A program made the translations under genes and the position numbers. From Gammaproteobacteria bacterium (lineage in GTDB: Bacteria > Pseudomonadota > Gammaproteobacteria > Steroidobacterales > GCA-2729495), in assembly GCA_020851975.1 (NCBI GenBank), contig JADZBS010000045.1:1-37245 (forward strand): a DNA stretch of 37,245 nucleotides, in the 5' to 3' direction. The notes under the pieces are model-generated. The model made no database searches. It was not told the DNA's origin and worked only from the letters and a program-made list of their open reading frames with translations. Positions 23,042 through 30,732 of this stretch are shown piece by piece (the first letter of the stretch is position 1; each line of letters begins with the position of its first letter).

Positions 23042-25077
23042 GCGGCCACCACGACCAGCAGCGTCACCAGCGCGGCGAACACCATCAGGAGGTACCGCCG
23101 GATGGTGAGGAACTGCAACACGTTGAGCCGATCGGCGAGGTACAGCACGCCCTGCGCCATCGGCCGGTACAGGTAGCGCCACGGCAGGTCGTGCCATTCG
23201 ACCTCGATCGTCGCTGCCTGCCCGTCGCCCGGCGGCGGCATGGTCACCTGCTCGCGGGCCCGGAACAGGGCCGGGCCGAAAACTCGCTTCAGCGGCTGCG
23301 CGAAGCTGGCCGCCGTGTACTGGGTGGCCGGATCCGGATCCGGAAAACCACAGTCCCAGGCCGGGGCCCGCCGCAACGCGCCGGAAGCGAGCAGGCGCAG
23401 CGCGAGCGCGGCGCAGGTCGCTGACGCGGCAAGAAACACCAGAATCACCAGCCCGTTGTAGGAACTCGCGGAGGTCGGCAGCGGCACCAGCGACTGCCAC
23501 GGTCCGCTCACCGGGTTGATGACGTCCGCATCGAGCAGGGCTGCCACCACGATCTGCAGCGGCCCGATCGCCAGCGCCGGCCAGGCACCGAGCACGATGC
23601 AGGCGGCCGCCGCGACCAGTGCCGCGGTACTCGCGAAGGCGTCGACCTCGGTGGCCTGCGCCGCCGAGGCGCTGCGTGCCCGCCCGAGGAAGCCGATGCC
23701 GAACAGGCGCACGAAGACGGCGGCGGCGACCGCTGCAGCGAGTGCGAAAGCTGCGCCGCAGGCCGGCACCACCAGCCGCAGGAACCAGTCGGGCAGGGTC
23801 GGGCTGGCCAGCACGGCCTGGAACAGCAGCCATTCCGAGACGAAGCCGTTCAGGGGCGGCAGGGCGGCGATGGCGAGTGCACCCACCAGCATCGCGGCCG
23901 TCGTGCGCGGCATGCGCCGCGCCAGCCCACCGTAACGGTCGAGGCTGCGTTCGCCCGTGGCGACGATGAGCGAGCCTGCCCCCATGAAGAGCGCACTCTT
24001 CATGGCGGCGTGGTTCACCGAGTGCAGCAGTGCCGTCGTGAGGCCGAGACCGGCCGCGGCGGCGAAGCCCTTCGACTGGAAGGCGAGTGTCAGTCCGAGT
24101 GCGCCGAACACCAGGCCGATGTTCTCGATGGTGCTGTAGGCCAGCACCCGTTTGATGTCGGTCTCGATCAGGGCGGCGAGCACGCCATAGACGGCGGTTG
24201 CGGCACCGAGCATGACCAGCAGCCCACCCAGCCAGTCGCCGGCTGCACCGGGGTCTGCCAGGTCGAAGGCGAAGCGGATGAAGGCGTAGACCGCCACCTT
24301 GGTCATCACCCCGCTCATCAGCGCCGAGACATGGGAGGGGGCTGCCGGGTGCGCCAGCGGCAGCCAGGCGTGCAACGGGAACAGGCCGGCCTTGGAGCCG
24401 GTGCCGGCAAGCGCCAGCAGCAGGGCCGCAGCGCCGGTACTTGCCGGCAGGGCGGCCGCGCGGATCTGGTCGAAGCCGTAGCCGCCGGCGTGCCCGGCGA
24501 GCAAACCGAAGAACATCAGGAGGCTCAGCGTTCCGCCGAAGGCCATCGCCAGGTACACCATGCCGGCGTGGCGATTGCCGGCGTCGCGATGGCGGCTGAC
24601 GACGAGCGCCCAGGAGGTAAGCGACATGAATTCCCAGCCGACCAGGAACGAGAAGGCGTCGTTGGCGAGCAGGACCAGGTTCATGCCGGCGAGGAACGCC
24701 GGATAGAAAGGCAGGACGCGCTGCTGTTCCTCCTCGTGGCTGCCATAGCCGATGGCGTAGGCACTGACGACGGCGGTCACGCCGTTGACGAGAATGGCGA
24801 AGGCCGCACCGAGCGCGTCCCAGCCGAGCAGCGTCTGCCCGAGCGGCAAACCGACTGGGAGCGCCACGACTGCTGCCGGTGCGCCGGCACCGATGGCGGC
24901 CAGCGTGGTGAAGGCAAGGCCGGCCAGCGCCGCGCTGACCAGGACGCAGGCCAGGTAGATTACGCGGTGGGCGCCCCGTCGCTCGCCGAGGGCCGGCGCC
25001 AGCAGGCCGAGTGCGAGCAGCGCGCCGACGCCGCCGGCCGCCAGACCGTTCAGCGCCTGTACGCCGGCTGCTGGCAT
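23032..25077 (-). CDS. hyfB: Ehr complex membrane subunit, HyfB-like antiporter-type
   Basis: 681 residues, about 16 membrane helices, NuoL-type antiporter family, HyfB/HycC branch. Marks: FLVGWEFMSLTSWALVVSRH, GTGSKAGLFPLHAWLPLAHP, DIKRVLAYSTIENIGLVFGA, SVNHAAMKSALFMGAGSLI and PPLNGFVSEWLLFQAVL. The C-terminal 80 residues (WDCGFPDPDPATQYTAASFA, ending in a final helix) match the HyfB tail. Start ATG 25077, ten bases after the XRE gene. With HyfF it provides two pump-like channels. No hyfA, hyfD or hyfH homologue is seen, so the complex is slimmer than hydrogenase 4. Confidence 0.93.
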   Translation of the reverse strand: MPAAGVQALNGLAAGGVGALLALGLLAPALGERRGAHRVIYLACVLVSAALAGLAFTTLAAIGAGAPAAVVALPVGLPLGQTLLGWDALGAAFAILVNGVTAVVSAYAIGYGSHEEEQQRVLPFYPAFLAGMNLVLLANDAFSFLVGWEFMSLTSWALVVSRHRDAGNRHAGMVYLAMAFGGTLSLLMFFGLLAGHAGGYGFDQIRAAALPASTGAAALLLALAGTGSKAGLFPLHAWLPLAHPAAPSHVSALMSGVMTKVAVYAFIRFAFDLADPGAAGDWLGGLLVMLGAATAVYGVLAALIETDIKRVLAYSTIENIGLVFGALGLTLAFQSKGFAAAAGLGLTTALLHSVNHAAMKSALFMGAGSLIVATGERSLDRYGGLARRMPRTTAAMLVGALAIAALPPLNGFVSEWLLFQAVLASPTLPDWFLRLVVPACGAAFALAAAVAAAVFVRLFGIGFLGRARSASAAQATEVDAFASTAALVAAAACIVLGAWPALAIGPLQIVVAALLDADVINPVSGPWQSLVPLPTSASSYNGLVILVFLAASATCAALALRLLASGALRRAPAWDCGFPDPDPATQYTAASFAQPLKRVFGPALFRAREQVTMPPPGDGQAATIEVEWHDLPWRYLYRPMAQGVLYLADRLNVLQFLTIRRYLLMVFAALVTLLVVVAAWH

Positions 25078-25087
25078 CGACCGTCCC

Positions 25088-25360
25088 TCAGCCCCGTTTC
25101 GCGCGCCGGGCCTGCGCGCGGCGCAACCGCACACCGCGACCACCAGCGGTACTCGTCGCGTTGTCGCCGATCAGCTCGATGCCGGCGCGTTCGAGTGCGC
25201 TGACGAGCTTCATGAGTGAGTCGACATTCCCGCGGATGACGCCATCGCTCGCCTCCATGCGCTGGATCGTCGGCAGCGACAGTTGCGCGGCGGCCGCGAG
25301 GTCGCGCTGGTCCATGCCGAGGAGGGCGCGTGCGGCGCGGAGCTGGGCGGCAGTTATCAT
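25088..25360 (-). CDS. XRE-family DNA-binding regulator of the Ehr operon
   Basis: 90 residues, a single helix-turn-helix of the Cro/CI type: TAAQLRAARALLGMDQRDLA, then AAQLSLPTIQRMEA as the recognition half, and SALERAGIELIG. The last 20 residues are basic (RLRRAQARRAKRG) and could add nonspecific DNA contact. It is the first gene of the minus-strand operon, ten bases before hyfB. A perfect inverted repeat lies 12 bases upstream of its start, overlapping the predicted transcript start; autorepression of the whole operon is the simplest reading. Inducer unknown; no ligand domain is present. Confidence 0.85.
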   Translation of the reverse strand: MITAAQLRAARALLGMDQRDLAAAAQLSLPTIQRMEASDGVIRGNVDSLMKLVSALERAGIELIGDNATSTAGGRGVRLRRAQARRAKRG

Positions 25361-25371
25361 GTACTACATTG

Positions 25372-25388
25372 CAGAAATGATGTTTCTG
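25372..25388. promoter_or_regulatory. Inverted repeat, probable XRE operator
   Basis: CAGAAA, five-base centre TGATG, TTTCTG: perfect six-base arms. It sits just downstream of the predicted start site (about 25391) of the minus-strand operon and upstream of the regulator ATG, a classic place for an autorepressor. Confidence 0.55.
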
Positions 25389-25397
25389 ACATCGCTT

Positions 25398-25427
25398 TTT
25401 ATAAACCAGATCGAGATGCATTGCCAG
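25398..25427 (-). promoter_or_regulatory. Sigma-70-like promoter of the XRE-hyf operon
   Basis: On the minus strand: -35 CTGGCA (25422-25427), 18-base spacer, -10 TATAAA (25398-25403). The region is an AT-rich island in GC-rich DNA. The -10 lies in the palindrome TTTATAAA, so a divergent plus-strand promoter for the subtilase could share it, though no plus-strand -35 is evident. Confidence 0.5.
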
Positions 25428-25534
25428 CGTGCCGGATCCGCCAGGCTGGCATGCCGACCCTGTCGCGGCGCCGCACAAGCTGGCATGCTGGCTCCCGCGG
25501 GTCACATCGAGGGGTGTGGCCGGGAGGAAGTGCG

Positions 25535-27565
25535 ATGCGTCGGCGACAGGAGTCCACCGGATTGGCAGCCGGGTTGATGGCAGCGGCCTTCATGGCGGCC
25601 CTGCCTGGCGCTGGCGCTGCCGCCGACGCGCCGGCCGAACGCCTCATCGTCCGCCTGCGTGCCGAGGCGCTCGAGCGCCACGCGGGCGAGCCCGGCCGCG
25701 TGAGCGACCTCGCCGAACGACGTGGCCTGCGCGTGCGCACCGAGCGTGCGCTCGGGCGTCGCCTGCGCGTGATCGAACTCGAGCAACCGGCCACGGCGGA
25801 TGCCGGCCTGGCCCTGGCGCGGCTCGCCGCTGATCCGCAGGTCGAGTACGTGGAACGCGATGCACGCGCCTACCGCCACGCGGCAGCGGTGGACCCGCTG
25901 TTCACGAGCCAGTGGTACCTGCACGCCGCCGAGCCGGCGGCGCTCGACGTCGCCACGGCCTGGGACGAGGGAACCGGCTCGGCGGGCACCGTGGTCGCCG
26001 TGCTCGACACCGGCGTGCGCTTCGATCACCCGGATCTCGGCCAGGCCGGGCGCGGCGGGCGCCTGCTGCCGGGCTACGATTTCGTGAGCGGCGACTCGGA
26101 CGGGCGTTTCCGTCTCGCCAACGACGGTGACGGCTGGGACCGCAACCCGGCCGATCCCGGTGACTGGCTGACCGAAGCCGAGGCCGCGCTGCCGCTGTTC
26201 GCAGACTGCGATCCGGACGACAGCTCCTGGCATGGCACGCGCGTCGCGGGCCTGATCGGTGCCATCGCCAACAACAACGTCGGCATGGCGGGCGCCACCT
26301 GGAACGGCTGGATCCTGCCGGTGCGCGTGCTCGGCAAGTGCTACGGCCGCAACTCGGACATCCTGCAGGGCATGCGCTGGGCCGCCGGCCTGGGGGTCAG
26401 CGGCGTGCCGGTCAACCCGTATCCGGCGCGCATCATCAACATGAGCCTCGGTGCCGACGGCAGCTGCACGCGCAGCTACCAGGACATCATGGACGAACTC
26501 GCTGCCGCCGGCGTGCTGGTCGTGGCCTCCGCGGGCAACGCGGGCGGCCCGGTGGAGTACCCGGCCAACTGTGCCGGCATGGTGGCGGTGGCCGGCCTGC
26601 GGCACGCGGGCACGAAGGTGGGCTACAGCAGTCTGGGGCGCGAGGTCGCGATCGCCGCCCCGGGCGGCAACTGCGTCAACGACATCGGCCCCTGCCTGTT
26701 CTCGGTGGACAGCACCACCAACCTCGGCGCACAGGCGCCGGGCGCCTCCAGCTATACCGACCCGCTCGCCCCGAACATCGGCACCAGCTTCTCGGCGCCG
26801 TTCGTGAGCGGGATCGCTGCGCTCATGCACGCCGCCAACGGCAACCTGCGTGGCCGCCAGCTCATCTCCCGCATGCAGGAGGGCGCACGCGCGTTCCCCG
26901 CCCCGGGCCAGGGCGTGCCCGTCTGCCACGTGCCGCTCAACGAGAACGACGTGCAGGGCAGCGAGTGCGGCTGCACCACGACTACCTGCGGCGCCGGCAT
27001 GGCCTACGCGCCGGGCGCGGTCGCCGCGGCGAGAAGGCCCATCGCCGCGGTCGTGCTGCCGGCGAGCGTCGCCCCGGGGCAGGTGCTGACCTTCGATGGC
27101 GCGGGCAGCGCTGCAGCCTGCGGGCGCAACGTCGCGGGTTTCCAGTGGAGTGCCTTCGGCGCGTCGCCTGCGATCGGCGGCGCCAGCACGCCGACGGCGA
27201 CCGTCGCCGCGCCACTGACCGGCACGTTCACGCTGCGGCTCACGGTGACCGACGATCATGGCGCCGTCGATACCGCCGACATCGTGCTTACCCCGACATC
27301 GGCGGGCAGCGTCGCGCCTGCCACGGCTGGCACCACCGCCTGTCCGCTCGTCATCACGCCGGCCGACCCCGGACCCTTCGTCGACGACGGGCCGCCCGGC
27401 TCCAACCCGCCACCGGCCGGTGGCGGCGGCGGAGGCGGAGGCGGGGGTGCGTCAGGTGTGGCGGAACTGCTCCTGCTCGCCGTAGCGGGCGCGGTCAGGC
27501 GGCGACTTCGACATGAATCGGTTGCTCTGCGGTTGTCACACAGGCACGCTGTTAACTGTGGTTGA
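25535..27565 (+). CDS. Secreted subtilisin-like (S8) serine peptidase with PKD-like domain and GlyGly-CTERM-like tail
   Basis: 676 residues; GGGAGGAAG just upstream supports the ATG at 25535. Signal peptide (about 1-30), an inhibitor-like propeptide (about 35-110, ERLIVRLRAEAL, ADPQVEYVERDA), then the S8 domain with catalytic Asp 158 (VAVLDTGVRFDHPDL), His 233 (SSWHGTRVAGL), oxyanion Asn 335 (SAGN) and Ser 418 (GTSFSAP). A PKD-like beta domain covers about 490-580. The C-terminus has ten glycines, a hydrophobic stretch (VAELLLLAVAGAV) and RRRLR, the three-part GlyGly-CTERM signal cut by rhombosortase. Unusually, 17 more residues follow the Arg cluster, and the stop overlaps the toxin-antitoxin promoter, suggesting that the native 3' end was replaced. 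Confidence 0.9.
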   Translation: MRRRQESTGLAAGLMAAAFMAALPGAGAAADAPAERLIVRLRAEALERHAGEPGRVSDLAERRGLRVRTERALGRRLRVIELEQPATADAGLALARLAADPQVEYVERDARAYRHAAAVDPLFTSQWYLHAAEPAALDVATAWDEGTGSAGTVVAVLDTGVRFDHPDLGQAGRGGRLLPGYDFVSGDSDGRFRLANDGDGWDRNPADPGDWLTEAEAALPLFADCDPDDSSWHGTRVAGLIGAIANNNVGMAGATWNGWILPVRVLGKCYGRNSDILQGMRWAAGLGVSGVPVNPYPARIINMSLGADGSCTRSYQDIMDELAAAGVLVVASAGNAGGPVEYPANCAGMVAVAGLRHAGTKVGYSSLGREVAIAAPGGNCVNDIGPCLFSVDSTTNLGAQAPGASSYTDPLAPNIGTSFSAPFVSGIAALMHAANGNLRGRQLISRMQEGARAFPAPGQGVPVCHVPLNENDVQGSECGCTTTTCGAGMAYAPGAVAAARRPIAAVVLPASVAPGQVLTFDGAGSAAACGRNVAGFQWSAFGASPAIGGASTPTATVAAPLTGTFTLRLTVTDDHGAVDTADIVLTPTSAGSVAPATAGTTACPLVITPADPGPFVDDGPPGSNPPPAGGGGGGGGGGASGVAELLLLAVAGAVRRRLRHESVALRLSHRHAVNCG

Positions 27566-27592
27566 CAAGGATCGAGTATGTTGACTACAGTT
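27554..27592. promoter_or_regulatory. TA-module promoter and overlapping operator
   Basis: Promoter on the plus strand: -35 TTGACA (27562-27567), 18-base spacer, -10 TACAGT (27586-27591). Two arms of an inverted repeat, AACTGTGGTTGACA (27554-27567) and TGTTGACTACAGTT (27579-27592), match at 11 of 14 positions and cover both promoter boxes. An HTH antitoxin bound here would block its own promoter. The left arm overlaps the last codons and stop of the subtilase gene. Confidence 0.6.
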
Positions 27593-27597
27593 CACAC

Positions 27598-27761
27598 ATG
27601 GTCGACCTGATCAAGAGTGCGACCTTTATGGCCCCGGCTACCGGCTCTATTTCCTACGGCGCGGCCCGTTGCTGATCATTCTGCTCTGCGGGGGCGATAA
27701 GTCCACGCAGGACCGGGACATCGCCCGCGCCAAGGCACTCGCTGCCCTGTGGAAGGACTGA
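27598..27761 (+). pseudogene. Broken RelE/HigB-type toxin (HI1419-like), internal deletion with frameshift
   Basis: The reading frame from ATG 27598 starts MVDLIKSATF, as such toxins do, but soon leaves the family and stops near 27673. In another frame, from 27621 to the stop at 27761, the conserved C-terminal half appears: YGPGYRLYFLRRGPL, then LLCGGDKSTQDRDIARAKAL. Family members are about 100 residues long, so roughly 50 central residues are gone and the two ends are joined out of frame. Promoter and operator upstream are preserved and the antitoxin gene follows after three bases. The toxin cannot be made as a functional protein unless an unseen frameshift restores it, and even then the core would be missing. 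Confidence 0.8.
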
Positions 27762-27764
27762 ACC

Positions 27765-28058
27765 ATGACCAGGGAAACTTTCAGCCGCTACGACACTGCT
27801 GACTATCTCAAGAGCGATGAGGACATTGCTCGCTACATGGAAGCGGTCATGGAGGAAGGCGGTGATGATCCTGCGTACATCGCCCAGGCGCTCGGTGCAA
27901 TCGCCCGGGCCCGCAACATGAGCCAGCTGGCCCGCGATACCGGCCTCACCCGGGAGGGGCTATATAAGGCGCTGTCGGGCGAGGGCAACCCAAGCTTCGC
28001 CACGGTGATGAAAGTGGCTCATGCGCTGGGGTTGAAGCTGACGTTCCGACCCACTTGA
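27765..28058 (+). CDS. HI1420-type HTH antitoxin, orphaned
   Basis: 97 residues, complete. The N-terminal part (YDTADYLKSDEDIARYMEA) and the C-terminal helix-turn-helix (MSQLARDTGLTREGLYKALS, then EGNPSFATVMKVAHALGLKL) match the HI1420/HigA-like addiction-module antidote family. AAGGA lies about eight bases before the ATG. The partner toxin just upstream is broken, so the protein may persist as a DNA-binding repressor or as an anti-addiction factor against related toxins elsewhere. It probably binds the inverted repeat at 27554-27592. Confidence 0.88.
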   Translation: MTRETFSRYDTADYLKSDEDIARYMEAVMEEGGDDPAYIAQALGAIARARNMSQLARDTGLTREGLYKALSGEGNPSFATVMKVAHALGLKLTFRPT

Positions 28059-28175
28059 GATCGTCGGGATCGCAACGAATGGCAGGACAGCCGTAGTACG
28101 CAGGGCTGGTCCTGCACCAGACAGCCAGGCTGTTTCGATGTGCAGGATCGGCGCGAGCTGCGATCCCCACCCGCC

Positions 28176-30080
28176 TCAGAACATGGACGAGCCGCCGACC
28201 GGCCCGGGTTCCTGCGGCGGGTTGCGGCTGGCGATGAAGTCGCCCGTGATCATCTGGTCGTAGGCCATGCCCGGGCCGATCATCGGGTAGACGCCGGCCT
28301 CCGGGTCGATGATGACTTCGAGGAATGCCGGGCCGGGGTAGGCGAGGAAGGCCTCGATCACGCGCGGCACGTCGGCCTTGCGGTCGAGGCGCGCCGCATA
28401 GCCGAAGCCATCGGCCTGCGCAGCCCGGACGAAGTCCTTGCGGCGCAGCGACTTGTCGGTCGCCGAGAACCGGCCCTTGTAGAAGAGCTTCTGCCACTGC
28501 TTGACCATGCCGTCGCCGAAATTGTTCAGCACGACGATCTTGATCGGCAGGTCGTAGGTGGTGACGGTTTCCATCTCGCCGAGGTTCATGCGCAGGCTGG
28601 CGTCGCCGTCGATGTCGATGACGAGCCGGTCCGGGCGCGCGAACTGCGCGCCGATCGCCGCCGGCAGGCCGAAGCCCATGGTGCCCATGCTGCCGGAGGT
28701 GAGCCACAGCCGCGGATGGCGGAAGTCGAAGCCCTGCGCCGCCCACATCTGGTGCTGGCCGACACCGGTGGTGATGATGGCCTCGCCGCGCGTGCGCCGG
28801 TTGATCTCCTCGATCACGTAGTGCGGCTGGATGAGCCCGCTCGCGCGATCGTAGTTGTCGGCATGCCGGCGCTTGAGGTCGGCCAGCTCCGCGTGCCAGC
28901 GCGCGAGGTCCGGGGCCTGGTGGTGGCGCTCGCCCCAGGCGAGCAGGGTCTCGAGGTCGCGCTGCAGCACGCCGACGTGATGCCAGTCGGCGCGCTTCAC
29001 CTTGCCGATCTCGGCCGGGTCGACGTCGAAGTGGGCGATGCGCCGGGCATGCGGGGCGAACTTGTCCGGCACGCCGGCGACGCGATCGTCGAAGCGTGCG
29101 CCGACGCTGATCAGGAAGTCGCAGTCCTCGACCGCGTAGTTGGCGTAGGCCGAGCCGTGCATGCCGAGCATGCGCAGCGACAACGGGTCGGTGGTGTCGC
29201 AGGCGCCGATGCCCATCAGCGTGGTGGTGACCGGGATGCCGAAACGCTGCGCGAACCGGCGCAAGGGCTCGGCCGCGTTGGCATTGATCACGCCGCCGCC
29301 GGCGTAGATCAGCGGCCGTTCGGCTTCGCGCAGCAGGGCGAAGAAGGCCTTGCAGTCGCTCGCGGTCAGCACGTTCTCCTGGGCCGCCTCGACGCGCTGG
29401 CGATAACCGGGCACGGGCAGCAGGCCGCCGCCCTGGTACTCGCCGGTCCAGTTCTGCACGTCCTTCGGCAGGTCGACGACCACGGGCCCCGGCCGGCCGG
29501 TGCGCGCGATCTCGAAGGCGGTGCGGATCGTGGCCTCGAGCTTGTACGGGTCGGTGACCAAAAACACGTGCTTGGCCACCGAGCCCATGATGGCCGAGAC
29601 GGGCGCTTCCTGGAACGCATCGCTGCCGATCATGGCGGTCGGCACCTGGCCGCAGAGCACGACGATCGGCGTGGAGTCGGCCATGCAGTCGCGCACCGGG
29701 GTGACGGTGTTGGTGGCGCCCGGGCCGGAGGTGACCAGCACCACGCCGACCCGGCCGCTGGCACGCGCGTAGCCGGCGGCCATGAAGCCCGCACCCTGTT
29801 CGTTGGCCGGCACGATGACCGGCAGCGGGTCGCGGCCGGTGCCGTTGCGCCGCTCGTCGTTGTAGCGGACCACGGCCTCGTACGTGGGCAGGATGGCGCC
29901 GCCGCTGTAGCCGAAGATGATCTCCACGCCCTCGTCGGCGAGGACCTGGACGATCATCTCCGCGCCGGTCATGCGTTTGCCGGCGAGGGGATGCGGCGCT
30001 GTCGTCGCCAGGGCCTGGGGCACAGTTGTCATAGCGTGGGTGACGGTCGCGGTCGGGCGGCGGAAAGGCCCGCCGAACAT
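28176..30080 (-). CDS. ilvB: Acetolactate synthase large (catalytic) subunit
   Basis: 634 residues if the ATG at 30080 is used. Another ATG at 30032 gives 618 residues and cannot be excluded; neither has a strong ribosome site. It condenses two pyruvates, or pyruvate and 2-oxobutyrate, in branched-chain amino acid synthesis, with thiamine diphosphate, Mg and FAD. Seen: HPLAGKRMTGAEM, VPANEQGAGFMAAGYARASG with the catalytic Glu (about 94), LVTSGPGATNTVTPV, DLPKDVQ, GARFDDRVAG and the ThDP/Mg motif DIDGDASLRMN followed by LNN. All domains are intact. The gene is transcribed away from its small-subunit gene, which is unusual because the pair is normally one operon. Confidence 0.93.
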   Translation of the reverse strand: MFGGPFRRPTATVTHAMTTVPQALATTAPHPLAGKRMTGAEMIVQVLADEGVEIIFGYSGGAILPTYEAVVRYNDERRNGTGRDPLPVIVPANEQGAGFMAAGYARASGRVGVVLVTSGPGATNTVTPVRDCMADSTPIVVLCGQVPTAMIGSDAFQEAPVSAIMGSVAKHVFLVTDPYKLEATIRTAFEIARTGRPGPVVVDLPKDVQNWTGEYQGGGLLPVPGYRQRVEAAQENVLTASDCKAFFALLREAERPLIYAGGGVINANAAEPLRRFAQRFGIPVTTTLMGIGACDTTDPLSLRMLGMHGSAYANYAVEDCDFLISVGARFDDRVAGVPDKFAPHARRIAHFDVDPAEIGKVKRADWHHVGVLQRDLETLLAWGERHHQAPDLARWHAELADLKRRHADNYDRASGLIQPHYVIEEINRRTRGEAIITTGVGQHQMWAAQGFDFRHPRLWLTSGSMGTMGFGLPAAIGAQFARPDRLVIDIDGDASLRMNLGEMETVTTYDLPIKIVVLNNFGDGMVKQWQKLFYKGRFSATDKSLRRKDFVRAAQADGFGYAARLDRKADVPRVIEAFLAYPGPAFLEVIIDPEAGVYPMIGPGMAYDQMITGDFIASRNPPQEPGPVGGSSMF

Positions 30081-30205
30081 TAATTTTCCGGAGTCTCCGT
30101 CAATCGTCTTTGCATTGCAATAGGGACCGTTCTCGGTCAACATTCGGGGCCCTGTATCGACGAGGCGCGCGGCCGGCGCCGCCACCGCCCGGGACCGTTG
30201 GCACC
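30081..30205. other. Divergent ilvB/ilvN intergenic region
   Basis: This 125-bp region separates the starts of ilvB (minus) and ilvN (plus). A minus-strand TTGACC (revcomp at 30135-30140) is a possible -35 box for ilvB, but no good -10 follows at 16-18 bases. No leader-peptide attenuator with runs of Leu, Val or Ile codons is seen. Joint control of both subunits, if any, must lie here. Confidence 0.35.
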
Positions 30206-30712
30206 ATGCGGCACATCATTTCCGTCCTGCTGCAGAACGAGGCCGGGGCACTCACCCGGGTGGCCTCGCTGTTCTCCACGCGCGGCTACAACATCGAGTC
30301 GCTGAGCGTGGCGCCCACCAACGACCCGCTGTTCTCGCGCCTGACGCTGGTCACGCTCGGCTCCGACCAGGTGATCGACCAGATCAACAAGCAGCTCCTG
30401 AAGCTCGTCGACGTGGTGAACATGGCCGACCTCACCCGCGGCGACCACATCGAGCGCGAGCTGCTGCTGCTCAAGGTGCGCGTGCCCGACGCCGCCTGGG
30501 AGCGCGTGGCCGACCTGGTCGCACGCGAGGGTGCGCGCGTGCTCGACGACAACCGCGCCACCTTCACGCTGGAGCTGACCAGCACCGGCGGGCGCATCGA
30601 CGAGTTCGTCGAGAAGATCTCGAATCTCGCCACCATCCTCACCGTGGTGCGCAGCGGGCCGATGGCCATCGGCCGCGGTGCGCAGACACTGGCGGCGGCG
30701 CCGGTCGTCTGA
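30206..30712 (+). CDS. ilvN: Acetolactate synthase small (regulatory) subunit
   Basis: 168 residues. It starts with the ACT domain MRHIISVLLQNEAGALTRVA, followed by GYNIESLSVAPT, the valine-binding region, and has the C-terminal domain (ERELLLLKVRV, EKISNLATILTVVRSGP) typical of IlvH/IlvN of this length. It activates the large subunit and confers valine feedback. Upstream in-frame ATG at 30110 is rejected because the extra residues are Arg/Pro-rich and outside the family. proB begins 20 bases after its stop. Confidence 0.93.
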   Translation: MRHIISVLLQNEAGALTRVASLFSTRGYNIESLSVAPTNDPLFSRLTLVTLGSDQVIDQINKQLLKLVDVVNMADLTRGDHIERELLLLKVRVPDAAWERVADLVAREGARVLDDNRATFTLELTSTGGRIDEFVEKISNLATILTVVRSGPMAIGRGAQTLAAAPVV

Positions 30713-30732
30713 GCGGCGCACGGGTACTCGGC

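Noticed and set aside
17944-25077. A working NiFe hydrogenase 4 or formate hydrogenlyase
   Set aside because: All four Ni-binding cysteines are replaced in the large subunit, and no hyp maturation genes or ferredoxin subunit are present in the window.
27598-27761. Active toxin made by programmed frameshift
   Set aside because: No slippery sequence is seen at the junction, and about 50 central residues are missing, so frameshifting alone could not restore the fold.
28059-28175. Small gene or terminator between the antitoxin and ilvB ends
   Set aside because: No frame with a ribosome site and no clear hairpin with T-run was found in these 117 bases.
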